A stretch of DNA of 64,000 nt from Parabacteroides distasonis (GTDB taxonomy: Bacteria; Bacteroidota; Bacteroidia; Bacteroidales; Tannerellaceae): the NCBI GenBank assembly GCA_015060925.1, contig SUXM01000005.1, positions 1 through 64,000 on the forward strand. The letters run 5' to 3'. The translations under genes and the position numbers were made by a program. How positions within the stretch are numbered: position 1 is the first letter of the stretch; each line of letters starts with the position of its first letter. Below the pieces are notes generated by a model, which did not search any database, was not told the origin of the DNA, and saw only the letters and a program-made list of their open reading frames with translations. Positions 17,198 to 27,049 of the stretch are shown here, piece after piece.

Positions 17198-18487
17198 ATG
17201 AAAAAGATTTTATTCTCATTATGTGTGTTATTCGCTTTTATTAGTAATAACATTTCAATGGTGGCACAACCTGCTCAAAAGATGGTTAACGTAGTGATTA
17301 CTCCAAATTGTGAAGACTGGCAATGCAGCGTTAAAGAGGAGGTGACTTTTGCAATCCATGTATTAAAGAACAAAGTCCTATTGAAAAATGTGACTGTCGA
17401 TTATGAGATAGGACCAGAATTTTTTCCTACAGAAACTAAGGAAAATGTGTTGTTGAAAGAGGGTAAATTGACATTGAAAGCCTCTATGAAAGAACCTGGT
17501 TTTTTACGTTGTAAAGTTAGGGCTAAAGTAGATGGTAAAACTTATGAAGAACTTGCTACTATCGGAGTGGATGTCGATAAGATTAAGCCCACAGTATCTG
17601 AACCGAAAGATTTTGATTCTTTTTGGAATGAAGCGATAGAAAGTGCACGTAAGTTACCTCTTGATCCGATTATTACATTGGTACCAGAACAATGTACCTC
17701 AACAAAAAATGTGTATCATGTGAATTTTCAAAACGATGGCTCAGGATCTCGGGTTTATGGTTGGTTGATGGTTCCAAAGAAACCAGGTAAATATCCAGCA
17801 GTACTTCAAGTTCCGGGAGCAGGTGTTTATGCACATACCCCATTTAGTGAATTAGGTGGTGATATTATTACTTTAATGATTGGTATCCATGGTATTCCTT
17901 TCGATATGCAGAAGAATGTTTATAATCAATTATATAATGGTGCACTTCGTTCATATCATCGTATCAATATGAATAACAAAAATACTCACTATTATAAACG
18001 CGTTTATGTAGGTTGTGTACGTGCGATTGATTTTATTTATACCTTACCTGAATTTGATGGTAAAACATTGGGTGTAACAGGACGTAGTCAAGGTGGAGCT
18101 TTGTCTATTGTAACGGCTGCATTGGATTCTCGTGTAAAATTTTTAGCTGCTTTATATCCTGCATTGTGTGATCATACAGGTTATTTGCATAATCGTGCAA
18201 GTGGTTGGCCACACTATTTCCGTTTGAAAAAACCTGTAGAAGGCGAAGTTGAAACTTTGTCGTATTTCGATGTGGTCAATTTTGCACGTCGTGTGAAAGT
18301 TCAGGGTTATTATTCTTGGGGATATAATGATATGACTTGTCCTCCAACTTCCATGTATTCCGCTTACAATGTGATCCCAGGAGAGAAAGAATTACATTTG
18401 TATTTGGATACACATCATTGGTTCTATCCGGAACAGATGGGTAAACTTCGAGCATGGTTACGTATGATGTGTGGAGAACGAAAATAA
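17198..18487 (+). CDS. Secreted acetylxylan-esterase-family (AXE1) hydrolase
   Basis: 429 residues. Signal peptide (MKKILFSLCVLFAFISNNISMVAQ), an N-terminal beta domain of about 120 residues, then the AXE1/cephalosporin-C deacetylase alpha/beta hydrolase (FDSFWNEAIESARKLPLDP, GWLMVPKKPGKYPAVLQVPG). The nucleophile elbow is GRSQGG at about residue 292, and the catalytic histidine is probably in LDTHHWF. The family removes O-acetyl groups from carbohydrates. Here it would act in the periplasm or outside the cell, between a sialidase-like protein and a lactonase-like lipoprotein. Confidence 0.85.
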   Translation: MKKILFSLCVLFAFISNNISMVAQPAQKMVNVVITPNCEDWQCSVKEEVTFAIHVLKNKVLLKNVTVDYEIGPEFFPTETKENVLLKEGKLTLKASMKEPGFLRCKVRAKVDGKTYEELATIGVDVDKIKPTVSEPKDFDSFWNEAIESARKLPLDPIITLVPEQCTSTKNVYHVNFQNDGSGSRVYGWLMVPKKPGKYPAVLQVPGAGVYAHTPFSELGGDIITLMIGIHGIPFDMQKNVYNQLYNGALRSYHRINMNNKNTHYYKRVYVGCVRAIDFIYTLPEFDGKTLGVTGRSQGGALSIVTAALDSRVKFLAALYPALCDHTGYLHNRASGWPHYFRLKKPVEGEVETLSYFDVVNFARRVKVQGYYSWGYNDMTCPPTSMYSAYNVIPGEKELHLYLDTHHWFYPEQMGKLRAWLRMMCGERK

Positions 18488-18500
18488 AGCAGAAAGATAT

Positions 18501-19628
18501 ATGTTTAAAGTAACGACTATCCTTATTGGATTATTGGGAGTATTGTCAATGTCTTGTATGAAACAACAGAAAAATGAGTCTTATTTGTTGGTCGGTTCTT
18601 ATTCCGAAGCGACAGATGCAGGTTTGTCTCTGTATCGTTTTGATATGGATAGAGGAACGGTTGCTTTCATTAAAAATATCTCAGGTATTGCAGATCCTTC
18701 ATATCAAATATTTGCTAAAAAAGGAACATTGTTGTATTCGGTTAGTGAGACAGAAGGTGCAGATGCAAAGGTCTGTGCTTATACTTTTGATAAGATTAGA
18801 GGAGATTTTTCCTTTTTGAATGAACAAAAAACAAAGGGGGGAGCACCTTGTCATATTTGGGTAGATAGTCGTCAACGTTTAGCAGTGACTGCTAATTATC
18901 TGGGAGGGAATGTCAGTGCTTTTCCTATTGCTGAAGATGGCTCTTTAATGGAGGCTGATATTTTCTCATTTGAGGGTGGTAATCCGAGCTCTGCTCGTCA
19001 AGAGGCTCCTCATTTACATTGTGTTTATCCCTCTCCGGATGGTCTCTATCTTTTCGCAAATGATTTAGGTACAGATCGTATTTATAAGTTTGATTTGGTG
19101 GAAGATGGAGAAAAACTCTCTTTAAAAGAGGGAACACCTGCTTATTTTGATTTACCAGTAGGAGAAGGTCCTCGTCATGCAGAGTTTCATCCGAATGGAA
19201 AATGGTTATATGTGCTGGGTGAATTATCTGGAAAGGTGGCTGTTTTTAATTATGAAGAGGGATTTTTAACACCTATTCAATTTATTGAAGCAGACTCTTT
19301 GCATGCTGCAGGTAGTGCCGATATTCATGTTTCACCAGATGGTCGTTTTTTATATGCATCTAATCGTTTGCAGGGGGATGGTATAGCTATCTTTTCTATA
19401 AATCAGGAGGATGGTTTATTGATGAAAGTTGGATATCAGAAAACCGGGATTCATCCTCGTAATTTTATCATTACGCCTAATGGTAAATTCTTATTGTGTG
19501 CTTGTCGAGATAGCCATGTTGTACAGATATTCTCGATTGATTCAAAGACTGGGTTGCTAAATGATACAGGATTATCAATCCAAAAAACGAAACCGGTATG
19601 CTTGAAATTTACGACTATTGGTGGTTGA
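18501..19628 (+). CDS. Lactonase-family beta-propeller lipoprotein
   Basis: 375 residues from the chosen ATG. An ATG at 18471 exists but overlaps the esterase and adds ten polar residues ahead of the signal peptide, so 18501 is preferred. The signal peptide ends in a lipobox (LLGVLSMSC). The rest is a seven-bladed propeller of the 6-phosphogluconolactonase (YbhE-like) family: GGAPCHIWVDSRQRLAVTANY, GEGPRHAEFHPNGKWLYV, GIHPRNFIITPNGKFLLCA. Being exported, it is unlikely to be the cytoplasmic pentose-phosphate enzyme. It may hydrolyse sugar lactones made outside the cytoplasm. Confidence 0.85.
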   Translation: MFKVTTILIGLLGVLSMSCMKQQKNESYLLVGSYSEATDAGLSLYRFDMDRGTVAFIKNISGIADPSYQIFAKKGTLLYSVSETEGADAKVCAYTFDKIRGDFSFLNEQKTKGGAPCHIWVDSRQRLAVTANYLGGNVSAFPIAEDGSLMEADIFSFEGGNPSSARQEAPHLHCVYPSPDGLYLFANDLGTDRIYKFDLVEDGEKLSLKEGTPAYFDLPVGEGPRHAEFHPNGKWLYVLGELSGKVAVFNYEEGFLTPIQFIEADSLHAAGSADIHVSPDGRFLYASNRLQGDGIAIFSINQEDGLLMKVGYQKTGIHPRNFIITPNGKFLLCACRDSHVVQIFSIDSKTGLLNDTGLSIQKTKPVCLKFTTIGG

Positions 19629-19695
19629 GCAAACAATTTATGAATCAGAATGGTTATGCAATAACGAGAAGAATTAACGTTATAAAAATAAGTAT

Positions 19696-20292
19696 ATGAA
19701 AGGATTCAGAACATTTCTTTTAGTCGCTCTCTTGTTGCTTGGGTTTCAGTCGGCAAAGTCTCAGCTTCGTTGGGGGTTAAAAGGTGGAGTGAATATATCA
19801 ACAGTCCATTTTAATTCGGATTTGTTTAAGGCTGATAATGTGACAGGATTTCATATTGGTCCCATGATTGAAGGGATGGTTCCGGGGGTAGGTCTTGGGT
19901 TTGATGCTGCAATTCTTTATTCTCAGAAAGGTGTTGAAATGAAGACAGAAGGAATATCGTCTTCAGTAAAGACAGATTATGTTGATGTCCCTGTCAATCT
20001 GAAATGGAAATTCGGTATGCCTCTTGTTAAAGCTTATTTGGCTGCCGGACCTTATGTCGGATTCAGGGTTGGAGGAGATAAATTTTGGGATGTACCTGGA
20101 AATATTTTAGGTCAGGTGAAGGCAAAAAGTTTTGGAGCTGGAGTAAATTTTGGAGCAGGTATTGAATTGATTAAATATTTACAGGTAGGATTTCAGTATA
20201 GTTTAGGGTTAACAGATAACTATAGTGTAGACAAGTTTGATTTAGAAACGAAAAACCGTGGATGGTCAATTTCTGTAGCCATCTTATTTTAA
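19696..20292 (+). CDS. Outer-membrane beta-barrel (porin-family) protein
   Basis: 198 residues. Signal peptide (FLLVALLLLGFQSAKSQ), then alternating hydrophobic strands: RWGLKGGVNIST, IGPMIEGMVPGVGLGFDAAILYSQKG, YVDVPVNLKWKFGM, YLAAGPYVGFRVGG and a C-terminal WSISVAILF. The last residue is phenylalanine, typical of OMPs recognised by BamA. It matches the small 8-stranded OMP_b-brl family. Function is unknown. It may be monocistronic, since it lies 67 nt after the lactonase gene and is followed by a terminator. Confidence 0.85.
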   Translation: MKGFRTFLLVALLLLGFQSAKSQLRWGLKGGVNISTVHFNSDLFKADNVTGFHIGPMIEGMVPGVGLGFDAAILYSQKGVEMKTEGISSSVKTDYVDVPVNLKWKFGMPLVKAYLAAGPYVGFRVGGDKFWDVPGNILGQVKAKSFGAGVNFGAGIELIKYLQVGFQYSLGLTDNYSVDKFDLETKNRGWSISVAILF

Positions 20293-20308
20293 TAGATTAA
20301 ATAAAAGG

Positions 20309-20340
20309 AAGCCGGGCTTCATTGAAGTCCGGCTTTTTTG
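20309..20340 (+). terminator. Terminator after the outer-membrane barrel gene
   Basis: A 12-bp stem with one G-T wobble (20309-20320 with 20324-20335), a 3-nt loop and a T-run. Confidence 0.85.
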
Positions 20341-20382
20341 TTACATTTGAAGCCTAATAATATAGAGGACTTCCATTGAGTG

Positions 20383-22845
20383 ATGAAATATGCTGAAGTA
20401 ATTCTTCCTCTTCCGTTAGGAGATTGTTATACCTATAGTGTTCCGTCAGATTTAGCGTCTGTTGTCTCTATAGGTTCCCGAGTGATTGTTCATTTCGGAA
20501 AACGGCGGTATTATACAGCTATTGTTATTGATTTGCATGAGCGAGTTCCTGAAGAAGGATATGAATTGAAAGAAATTTATGCATTAGTAGATGCCACACC
20601 AGTGTTACGTCGTCCTCAATTACGCTTTTGGAAATGGATAGCTTCTTATTATCTATGTACTTTAGGAGATGTTTATAAAGCGGCTCTTCCTACTGGTTTA
20701 AAGTTAGAGAGTGAGACGATAGTCTCTTACAATGATGATTTTGTTGCCGATACTCCTTTACGTTCAAACGAACAATCTGTGTTGGATGCTTTTACCGGGA
20801 TTATGAAACTTTCTGTATCTGAATTAGAGAAAAGAACCGGTCTTCGGAATGTTGTTCCAATTATAGCATCGCTTATGGTTAAAGGGGCAGTGGAGGTGAG
20901 TGAACAGTTGAAACGAGGGTTTACTCCTAAGATGCAGACCTTTATTCGGTTATCGGATAGTTATCGAGATGAGAAAGTATTGCAGGAACTATTTGTCAAA
21001 TTAAAACGTGCCCCAAAACAAGAACATCTTCTACTCAGTTTTTTTGATTTAAGTCAGACGCTTAATACTCAACGATGTCGGGAACTTTCAAAAAAAGAGT
21101 TGTTGGAAAGTAGTGGTTGTCATGCAGCAGTATTGGATGCTTTGCTAAAACGAGGTGTTTTGGTCGGTTATGAAAAAGAGGTAGGTCGGCTTCAGATTCC
21201 AGTCTGCCGTTTGAACCCTCTCCACCCGTTAAGTGAGGAACAATCCGAGGCGTATGCCGCTATCCATGAACAATTTTCTAAGAAAGATACTTGTCTTCTC
21301 CATGGTGTGACTTCAAGTGGAAAGACTGAAATCTATATTCATTTGATTGATGAGGTTCTTCGAAAAGGAAGGCAGGTCTTGTATTTGTTACCTGAAATAG
21401 CCGTGACAACTCAGATTACCGAACGTCTTGCCAAGATTTTCGGTGATAAATTATTGGTATATCATTCTAAATTCTCTGATAATGAACGGGTAGAAATTTG
21501 GAATCGCCTTTTACATGGGACTGAACCAATACTTGTTTTAGGTGTCCGTTCATCTCTTTTCTTGCCTTTTAAAGATTTAGGACTTGTTATTGTTGATGAA
21601 GAACATGACGGAAGTTATAAGCAACAAGATCCGGCTCCTCGCTATCATGCTCGTAATGCAGCTTTGGTCTTAGCCAATATGCATGGAGCTAAGACTTTGT
21701 TAGGTTCTGCTACTCCTTCTATTGAATCCTATTTTAATGCATTAAATGGTAAATATGGATTAGTTAAACTGATTTCTCGGTATGGCGATTGTTTGATGCC
21801 GGCAATTACGCCTGTAAATATTCGGGAGTTAAAACGGAAGAAACAGATGAAAGATACGCTTTTCTCTCCATTGCTGATAGAGAAGATGCAAAGTGCTATT
21901 ACTAAAGGTGAGCAGGTAATACTTTTCCAAAACCGGAGAGGGTTTGCTCCTGTGATAGAGTGTCGATCATGTTCTTGGGTGCCACGTTGTGTTAATTGTG
22001 ATGTGAGTCTGAGTTACCATAAATATAGAAATGAATTGGTTTGCCATTATTGTGGATATAAAATTTTGTTACCTCACCAATGTCCGGAATGTGGTAGCCC
22101 GGAGCTTCGTCCTATGGGATTTGGGACGGAACAGGTAGAAGAGGAGGTCGCAAAATATTTTCCGCAAATTAAGACAGAACGTTTGGATTTTGACACGGCT
22201 CGTACCCGTTCTGCTTATGAACGAATTTTAGATGATTTTGAGCAAGGGAAAACACAGGTATTGATTGGTACGCAGATGCTTTCTAAAGGATTGGATTTTG
22301 GTAATGTAAGTGTAGTAGGTATCCTTCATGCTGATAGTTTAATGAATTATCCTGATTTTAGGGCACATGAACGTGCGTATCAATTAATGGTACAGGTTAG
22401 TGGCCGTGCAGGTAGAAGGGAAAAACAAGGAACAGTGATTTTACAAACGGCTCAACCAGAACATCCTATCATCCAACTTGTTGGTCGTTATAATTATGCG
22501 GAGATGGTACGTTTGCAGCTAACAGAGCGGAGCATGTTCCGTTATCCACCTTATTACCGTTTGATAGAGATTGTCTTGCGAAGTCGTAATGAGACCATTC
22601 TTCAAGAGCTTTCGTCGATTTATGCAGACACACTTCGTCGGCAGTTAGGTAAACGTGTTTTAGGACCGGTAACACCTCCTGTTATGCGTATCCAAACACT
22701 TTATATTCGGAAAATACTTTTAAAGATAGAGATTGCAGCTCCTATTACTCCTGTCCGTGAATTACTTGAAGGGGTTTATAAAGAAATGCAACGTTATCTT
22801 CCTTTCAAACAGTTGATTGTGCATTATGACGTTGATCCATTATGA
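20383..22845 (+). CDS. priA: Primosomal protein N' (replication restart helicase)
   Basis: 820 residues. It has the N-terminal 3'BD domain (YAEVILPLPLGDCYTYSVP), a Walker A motif GVTSSGKTEIYIH, the DEEH box (VIVDEEHDGSYKQ), and the zinc-binding insertion with eight cysteines (CRSCSWVPRCVNC, CHYCG, CPECGS). The helicase C-terminal motif GTQMLSKGLDF and QVSGRAGR follow. It reloads the replisome at stalled forks. ATG at 20383 directly follows an in-frame GTG (20380), so the start may shift by one codon. A phosphatase gene follows after 39 nt. Confidence 0.97.
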   Translation: MKYAEVILPLPLGDCYTYSVPSDLASVVSIGSRVIVHFGKRRYYTAIVIDLHERVPEEGYELKEIYALVDATPVLRRPQLRFWKWIASYYLCTLGDVYKAALPTGLKLESETIVSYNDDFVADTPLRSNEQSVLDAFTGIMKLSVSELEKRTGLRNVVPIIASLMVKGAVEVSEQLKRGFTPKMQTFIRLSDSYRDEKVLQELFVKLKRAPKQEHLLLSFFDLSQTLNTQRCRELSKKELLESSGCHAAVLDALLKRGVLVGYEKEVGRLQIPVCRLNPLHPLSEEQSEAYAAIHEQFSKKDTCLLHGVTSSGKTEIYIHLIDEVLRKGRQVLYLLPEIAVTTQITERLAKIFGDKLLVYHSKFSDNERVEIWNRLLHGTEPILVLGVRSSLFLPFKDLGLVIVDEEHDGSYKQQDPAPRYHARNAALVLANMHGAKTLLGSATPSIESYFNALNGKYGLVKLISRYGDCLMPAITPVNIRELKRKKQMKDTLFSPLLIEKMQSAITKGEQVILFQNRRGFAPVIECRSCSWVPRCVNCDVSLSYHKYRNELVCHYCGYKILLPHQCPECGSPELRPMGFGTEQVEEEVAKYFPQIKTERLDFDTARTRSAYERILDDFEQGKTQVLIGTQMLSKGLDFGNVSVVGILHADSLMNYPDFRAHERAYQLMVQVSGRAGRREKQGTVILQTAQPEHPIIQLVGRYNYAEMVRLQLTERSMFRYPPYYRLIEIVLRSRNETILQELSSIYADTLRRQLGKRVLGPVTPPVMRIQTLYIRKILLKIEIAAPITPVRELLEGVYKEMQRYLPFKQLIVHYDVDPL

Positions 22846-22884
22846 TTTAGAACAAAATCTAAATAGATATTATATAATATAACA

Positions 22885-23376
22885 ATGAAAGATACGTATA
22901 AAATACTTTTTGTCTGCTTAGGTAATATTTGTCGATCACCTTCAGCAGAAGCAGTGATGAAGAAGTTGGTCGCTGATGCCGACCTGCAAGATCGTTTTAT
23001 GATAGATTCTGCCGGTATTATCGGCTATCACAAAGGAGAACAGGCTGATCCACGTATGCGTTCTCATGCAGCCCGACGTGGGTATCATTTGGATTCTATC
23101 TCTCGACCAGTATGCACGCAAGACTTCTTTGATTTTGATTTGATTATCGGAATGGATAATCGAAATATTGAAGACTTGCGTGAGAAAGCTCCTTCTGTTG
23201 AAACGATGAAAAAGATTTTTAAAATGACAGACTTCTCCCGTAATAAGCTCTATGATTATGTCCCTGATCCCTATTACAGCGGAGCAGAAGGATTTGAGTT
23301 GGTCTTAGACCTGTTGGAAGATGCCTGTGCCGGTTTATTGGATGCTATTGCTTCTTTTTCAGATCAGGATAGCTGA
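22885..23376 (+). CDS. Low-molecular-weight protein-tyrosine phosphatase
   Basis: 163 residues. The P-loop CLGNICRS (Cx5RS) sits at the N-terminus with the nucleophilic Cys about residue 11, and the general-acid loop DPYYSG is at about 129. Cytoplasmic. The family dephosphorylates tyrosine on proteins, often linked to exopolysaccharide regulation, but no capsule genes are adjacent. Its 3' end overlaps the convergent 7TM-HD gene by 32 nt. Confidence 0.93.
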   Translation: MKDTYKILFVCLGNICRSPSAEAVMKKLVADADLQDRFMIDSAGIIGYHKGEQADPRMRSHAARRGYHLDSISRPVCTQDFFDFDLIIGMDNRNIEDLREKAPSVETMKKIFKMTDFSRNKLYDYVPDPYYSGAEGFELVLDLLEDACAGLLDAIASFSDQDS

Positions 23377-25381
23377 TACGGGTATGGTACATGATCTTTA
23401 GCTTCTCTACAAAGACCGATTTGATAGTTTCTACATCCTTAAAGGTCAGCGGAGCATTTTTCATTAAACCATCGGCGATTTGTCCGTCAATAATACGTCC
23501 GACCAATAACTGAATACTTTCTTCAGTGTGTTCTTGCAAACTGCGGGAGGCTGCTTCAACTGCATCTGCCATCATTAAGATGGCAGTTTCTTTTGAAAAT
23601 GGATTAGGACCAGGATAAGTGAAGATAGATTCATCTATCTCTATATCGGGGTTCTGGTTTTTATAAGAGTTGTAGAAGTACTTTGCCTTCCCTTTTCCAT
23701 GATGTGTCCGGATAAAATGGATAATCGGTTTAGGAAGTGAGGCTTTCTCTGCTATTTGTACCCCATCGGTGACATGATTGATGATGATCTTTGCACTCTG
23801 GTCAAAGCCCAATTGATTGTGTGGGTTGATGCTCCCTTGATTCTCTGTGAAGAAAGCCGGATTGGCCATTTTTCCTATATCATGATACATGGCTCCCGTA
23901 CGAACCAATTGGGAATTTGCTCCAATGGTAGTAGCTGCGCTTGAAGCTAAAATTGAAACCTGCAAAGAGTGTTGGAAAGTACCGGGTGCTGTCTCGGATA
24001 ACTTTTTCAAGATTGGTGTATTGATATTGGAGAGTTCGACCAAAGTGATACTGGATAGATAACCGAAGGCTTTCTCTATCATATAGACCAAAATATAGGT
24101 AAACATAAGAAGGATAAAATTAATGCCGAAATAAAGCATCATTAACCAATTGATCTTTTTCAAGTCAGCTTCCTGATAGATAGCCAAACTGATGTAACAG
24201 AATACATAAGATAAGAAAATGAAGAATGCACAACGGATGAGTTGTGATCGTTCATAAAGTTCTTTTAATCCAAAGGTCACAACCATACCTGCTACTATCT
24301 GCAAAAGCAGGAACTCATGTGGAAAAGGGACCATCAGCGAACAGGTTAGCACAATCACCAAATGGGTGAAAAGGGCTGTACGTGAGTCAAAGAAGGTACG
24401 GACGACGATGGGGACTATGGCGTATGGTAGAATGTACACATTGAACAGGCTGTAGTTGATACAAATTTCTGTCAATAAACAACTCACTAACACGCAGAGA
24501 TTCAAGAATAATACACTGTTTTTATTATGTAAAATTTGTAGACGGAAAGACCATAAGTACAACCAAAGGCAGAAGATTAGTCCGAAGACGAGTACAAACT
24601 CTCCGGCTAAGATGATGTTTTGTCTTTGTGTTCCACCACTCTTCGTTTCATGTACAATCTTGAGTGACCGTAACACATTATAGGTATGAGTATCAACAAT
24701 CTCCCCGCGATCCACGATCCGTTCTCCGGCTTGAATCAAACCACTGGAAAGAGGTATGCTGTTGATAAGTTCCTCTTTAACCTTTTCAGACATAGCCGCA
24801 TCATAATTAACGTTTTCCCGAAGGTAGTTGTTAATGTCGCAGGATTGCAGGATACTCTTGGTTAGATGGTTCGGACAGTTATTGATGATGAACTCATAAG
24901 CGGTTTTAACCGTAAATAATTCGCTGCTATAGCGAGGTGTTGCCACATTATTGTCCAAGATGTTAATACGAGGGTAGTCTTCATCCCGGAAGGTATCCCA
25001 TGCCTGAGTGGAGACAATACCTTTGTCGTATAATTTTTCAAGGCTTTTTTCGATATACTGCATATAGGCAGGTGTCGCCCGCTCTTTAAGTTTGTTTTTA
25101 TAGTCTGATCGTAATTTCTCTATTTCAGTTGAGGCAACAGACGCATCCAAACGGTAATAAGGCTCAAATTGTTTGAGGGCACTATCGCGTTCTGCTTCCA
25201 ATTGTACATCTGTTTTGTATATGGGAAAATCACCGGGTGCAGTTAATAATCCATATCTCCAAGGTTTCCCCTCATAAAAATTATAACGGAATTTACCTTC
25301 TCGGGGGAAGAAGTAGGCAACAAGTAATGCCGTAATAAAGAAATAGACAGATGGGTGGATGTTATAGTTCTTTAATTTCAT
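23345..25381 (-). CDS. 7TM-HD family phosphodiesterase (PgpH-like)
   Basis: 678 residues. One N-terminal membrane helix, an extracytoplasmic 7TMR-HDED-type domain (about 30-260, GERIVDRGEIVDTHTYNVLRSL), seven hydrophobic segments (about 275-450), then a cytoplasmic HD domain. The HD motif is MYHDIGKM (His500-Asp501), with HH in RTHHGKG and the later MMADAVEAASRS. The architecture matches PgpH, which hydrolyses c-di-AMP in Firmicutes; c-di-AMP as substrate here is an inference by family. It converges on the tyrosine-phosphatase gene with a 32-nt 3' overlap. Confidence 0.92.
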   Translation of the reverse strand: MKLKNYNIHPSVYFFITALLVAYFFPREGKFRYNFYEGKPWRYGLLTAPGDFPIYKTDVQLEAERDSALKQFEPYYRLDASVASTEIEKLRSDYKNKLKERATPAYMQYIEKSLEKLYDKGIVSTQAWDTFRDEDYPRINILDNNVATPRYSSELFTVKTAYEFIINNCPNHLTKSILQSCDINNYLRENVNYDAAMSEKVKEELINSIPLSSGLIQAGERIVDRGEIVDTHTYNVLRSLKIVHETKSGGTQRQNIILAGEFVLVFGLIFCLWLYLWSFRLQILHNKNSVLFLNLCVLVSCLLTEICINYSLFNVYILPYAIVPIVVRTFFDSRTALFTHLVIVLTCSLMVPFPHEFLLLQIVAGMVVTFGLKELYERSQLIRCAFFIFLSYVFCYISLAIYQEADLKKINWLMMLYFGINFILLMFTYILVYMIEKAFGYLSSITLVELSNINTPILKKLSETAPGTFQHSLQVSILASSAATTIGANSQLVRTGAMYHDIGKMANPAFFTENQGSINPHNQLGFDQSAKIIINHVTDGVQIAEKASLPKPIIHFIRTHHGKGKAKYFYNSYKNQNPDIEIDESIFTYPGPNPFSKETAILMMADAVEAASRSLQEHTEESIQLLVGRIIDGQIADGLMKNAPLTFKDVETIKSVFVEKLKIMYHTRISYPDLKKKQ

Positions 25382-25486
25382 AATATGAACGTTTTAGAGT
25401 CAGAGTTTTTGCCTTATGCTTCAACTCTCAATTGTGTTTAGAGGCGAAATGTACATAAAAAAGTTTATTAACAGAAAAAAAAGGGC

Positions 25487-25494
25487 TACTTTTG
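25487..25494 (+). promoter_or_regulatory. -7 promoter element of gltX-waaA
   Basis: TACTTTTG matches TAnnTTTG and lies 28 nt before the gltX ATG. No perfect TTTG -33 box is seen. Confidence 0.6.
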
Positions 25495-25522
25495 CCACAT
25501 AATAATTTAGAATAAAGAGATT

Positions 25523-27043
25523 ATGACTCAGAGAAAAGTAAGAGTTAGATTTGCTCCGAGCCCTACAGGAGCATTACATATTGGAGGTGTTCGCACTGCC
25601 TTGTATAATTATTTGTTTGCGAAGCAACATGGAGGAGATATGATTCTTCGTATTGAAGATACTGATTCACAACGGTTCGTGCCGGGTGCGGAGGAGTATA
25701 TCATAGAGGCCTTGACTTGGTTAGGAATAAAGTTTGACGAAGGTGTTGGATTTGGTGGCAACTATGGCCCTTATCGCCAAAGTGAACGCAGAGAAATCTA
25801 TAAGAAATATGTAGACCAATTGTTGGAGGCCGGCTTGGCTTATATTGCGTTCGATACTCCGGAAGAATTGGATGCTAAACGTAAAGAGATACCAAATTTC
25901 CAATATGATGCCTCTACCCGTCAGCAGATGCGAAACTCTTTGACCTTGTCAGCAGAAGAGGTAGACGCTTTGATTGCAGAAGGAATACAGTATGTGGTTC
26001 GTATCAAGATTGAACCGAATGAAGATATTTTGGTCAACGATTTGATTCGTGGTGAAGTCGTTATTAATTCTTCAATCTTAGATGATAAAGTTTTATATAA
26101 ATCGGCAGATCAATTACCTACTTATCACTTGGCAAACATCGTGGATGACCATTTGATGGAGGTTACACACGTGATTCGTGGGGAAGAGTGGTTACCGAGT
26201 GCACCGCTGCATGTGTTGTTGTATCGTTATTTCGGTTGGGCGGATACGATGCCTCAGTTTGCCCACTTGGCTTTGTTGCTGAAGCCAGAGGGAAATGGTA
26301 AGTTGAGCAAACGTGACGGTGACCGCTTAGGTTTCCCTGTGTTCCCATTGGAATGGCATGATCCTAAGAGTGGAGAAGTTTCTTCCGGTTATCGGGAAAG
26401 TGGTTATTTGCCGGAAGCTGTTGTCAATTTCTTGGCTCTTTTGGGATGGAACCCGGGTAATGATCAAGAGGTGATGAGCATGGAAGAGTTGATTAATAGT
26501 TTTGATTTGACTCGTTGCAGCAAGAGTGGAGCGAAGTTTGACTATGAGAAAGGAAAATGGTTCAATCATCATTATATCCAACAGATGAGTAACGAGACAG
26601 CTGCCGCTCTTTTCATGCCTATTTTGGCAAGTAAAGGAATAGAAGCAGATCCGGCATACGTGGAAAAGGTCGTAGGTTTGATGAAAGACCGTGTTACATT
26701 TATCCAAGAACTTTGGGATGTATGTGCTTTCTTCTTTGTGGCTCCTACAGAATATGATGAAAAGACCCGTAAAAAACGTTGGAAAGCGGATAGCGCAGCA
26801 AACTTAACCGAGCTTATCGAAGTTTTACGTCAACGTACTCCGTTTGACGTGGAAGGTACGGAAAATGAAGTGAAGGCTTGGATTGAAAGTAAAGGTTATC
26901 ATTTGGGTAATATCATGAATGCAACCCGTTTGGCTTTGGTTGGTGAAGGTAAAGGCCCGCATATCTTTGATATTACAGAAGCTTTGGGAAAAGAAGAAAC
27001 TATCCGTCGAATAGAGGTTGCTATTGAAAGATTAAGTAATTGA
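25523..27043 (+). CDS. gltX: Glutamate--tRNA ligase
   Basis: 506 residues. Class I aminoacyl-tRNA synthetase with the HIGH motif ([19 protein letters not shown]) at the N-terminus and the KMSKS equivalent KLSKRDG at about residue 260. It charges tRNA-Glu in the cytoplasm. Length and start agree with the family. The waaA gene starts 6 nt after the stop, so both are transcribed together. Confidence 0.97.
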   Translation: MTQRKVRVRFAPSPTGALHIGGVRTALYNYLFAKQHGGDMILRIEDTDSQRFVPGAEEYIIEALTWLGIKFDEGVGFGGNYGPYRQSERREIYKKYVDQLLEAGLAYIAFDTPEELDAKRKEIPNFQYDASTRQQMRNSLTLSAEEVDALIAEGIQYVVRIKIEPNEDILVNDLIRGEVVINSSILDDKVLYKSADQLPTYHLANIVDDHLMEVTHVIRGEEWLPSAPLHVLLYRYFGWADTMPQFAHLALLLKPEGNGKLSKRDGDRLGFPVFPLEWHDPKSGEVSSGYRESGYLPEAVVNFLALLGWNPGNDQEVMSMEELINSFDLTRCSKSGAKFDYEKGKWFNHHYIQQMSNETAAALFMPILASKGIEADPAYVEKVVGLMKDRVTFIQELWDVCAFFFVAPTEYDEKTRKKRWKADSAANLTELIEVLRQRTPFDVEGTENEVKAWIESKGYHLGNIMNATRLALVGEGKGPHIFDITEALGKEETIRRIEVAIERLSN

Positions 27044-27049
27044 TAGAAT

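Noticed and set aside
18501..19628. Pentose-phosphate 6-phosphogluconolactonase
   Set aside because: The lipobox and signal peptide put it outside the cytoplasm, where 6-phosphogluconolactone is not made.
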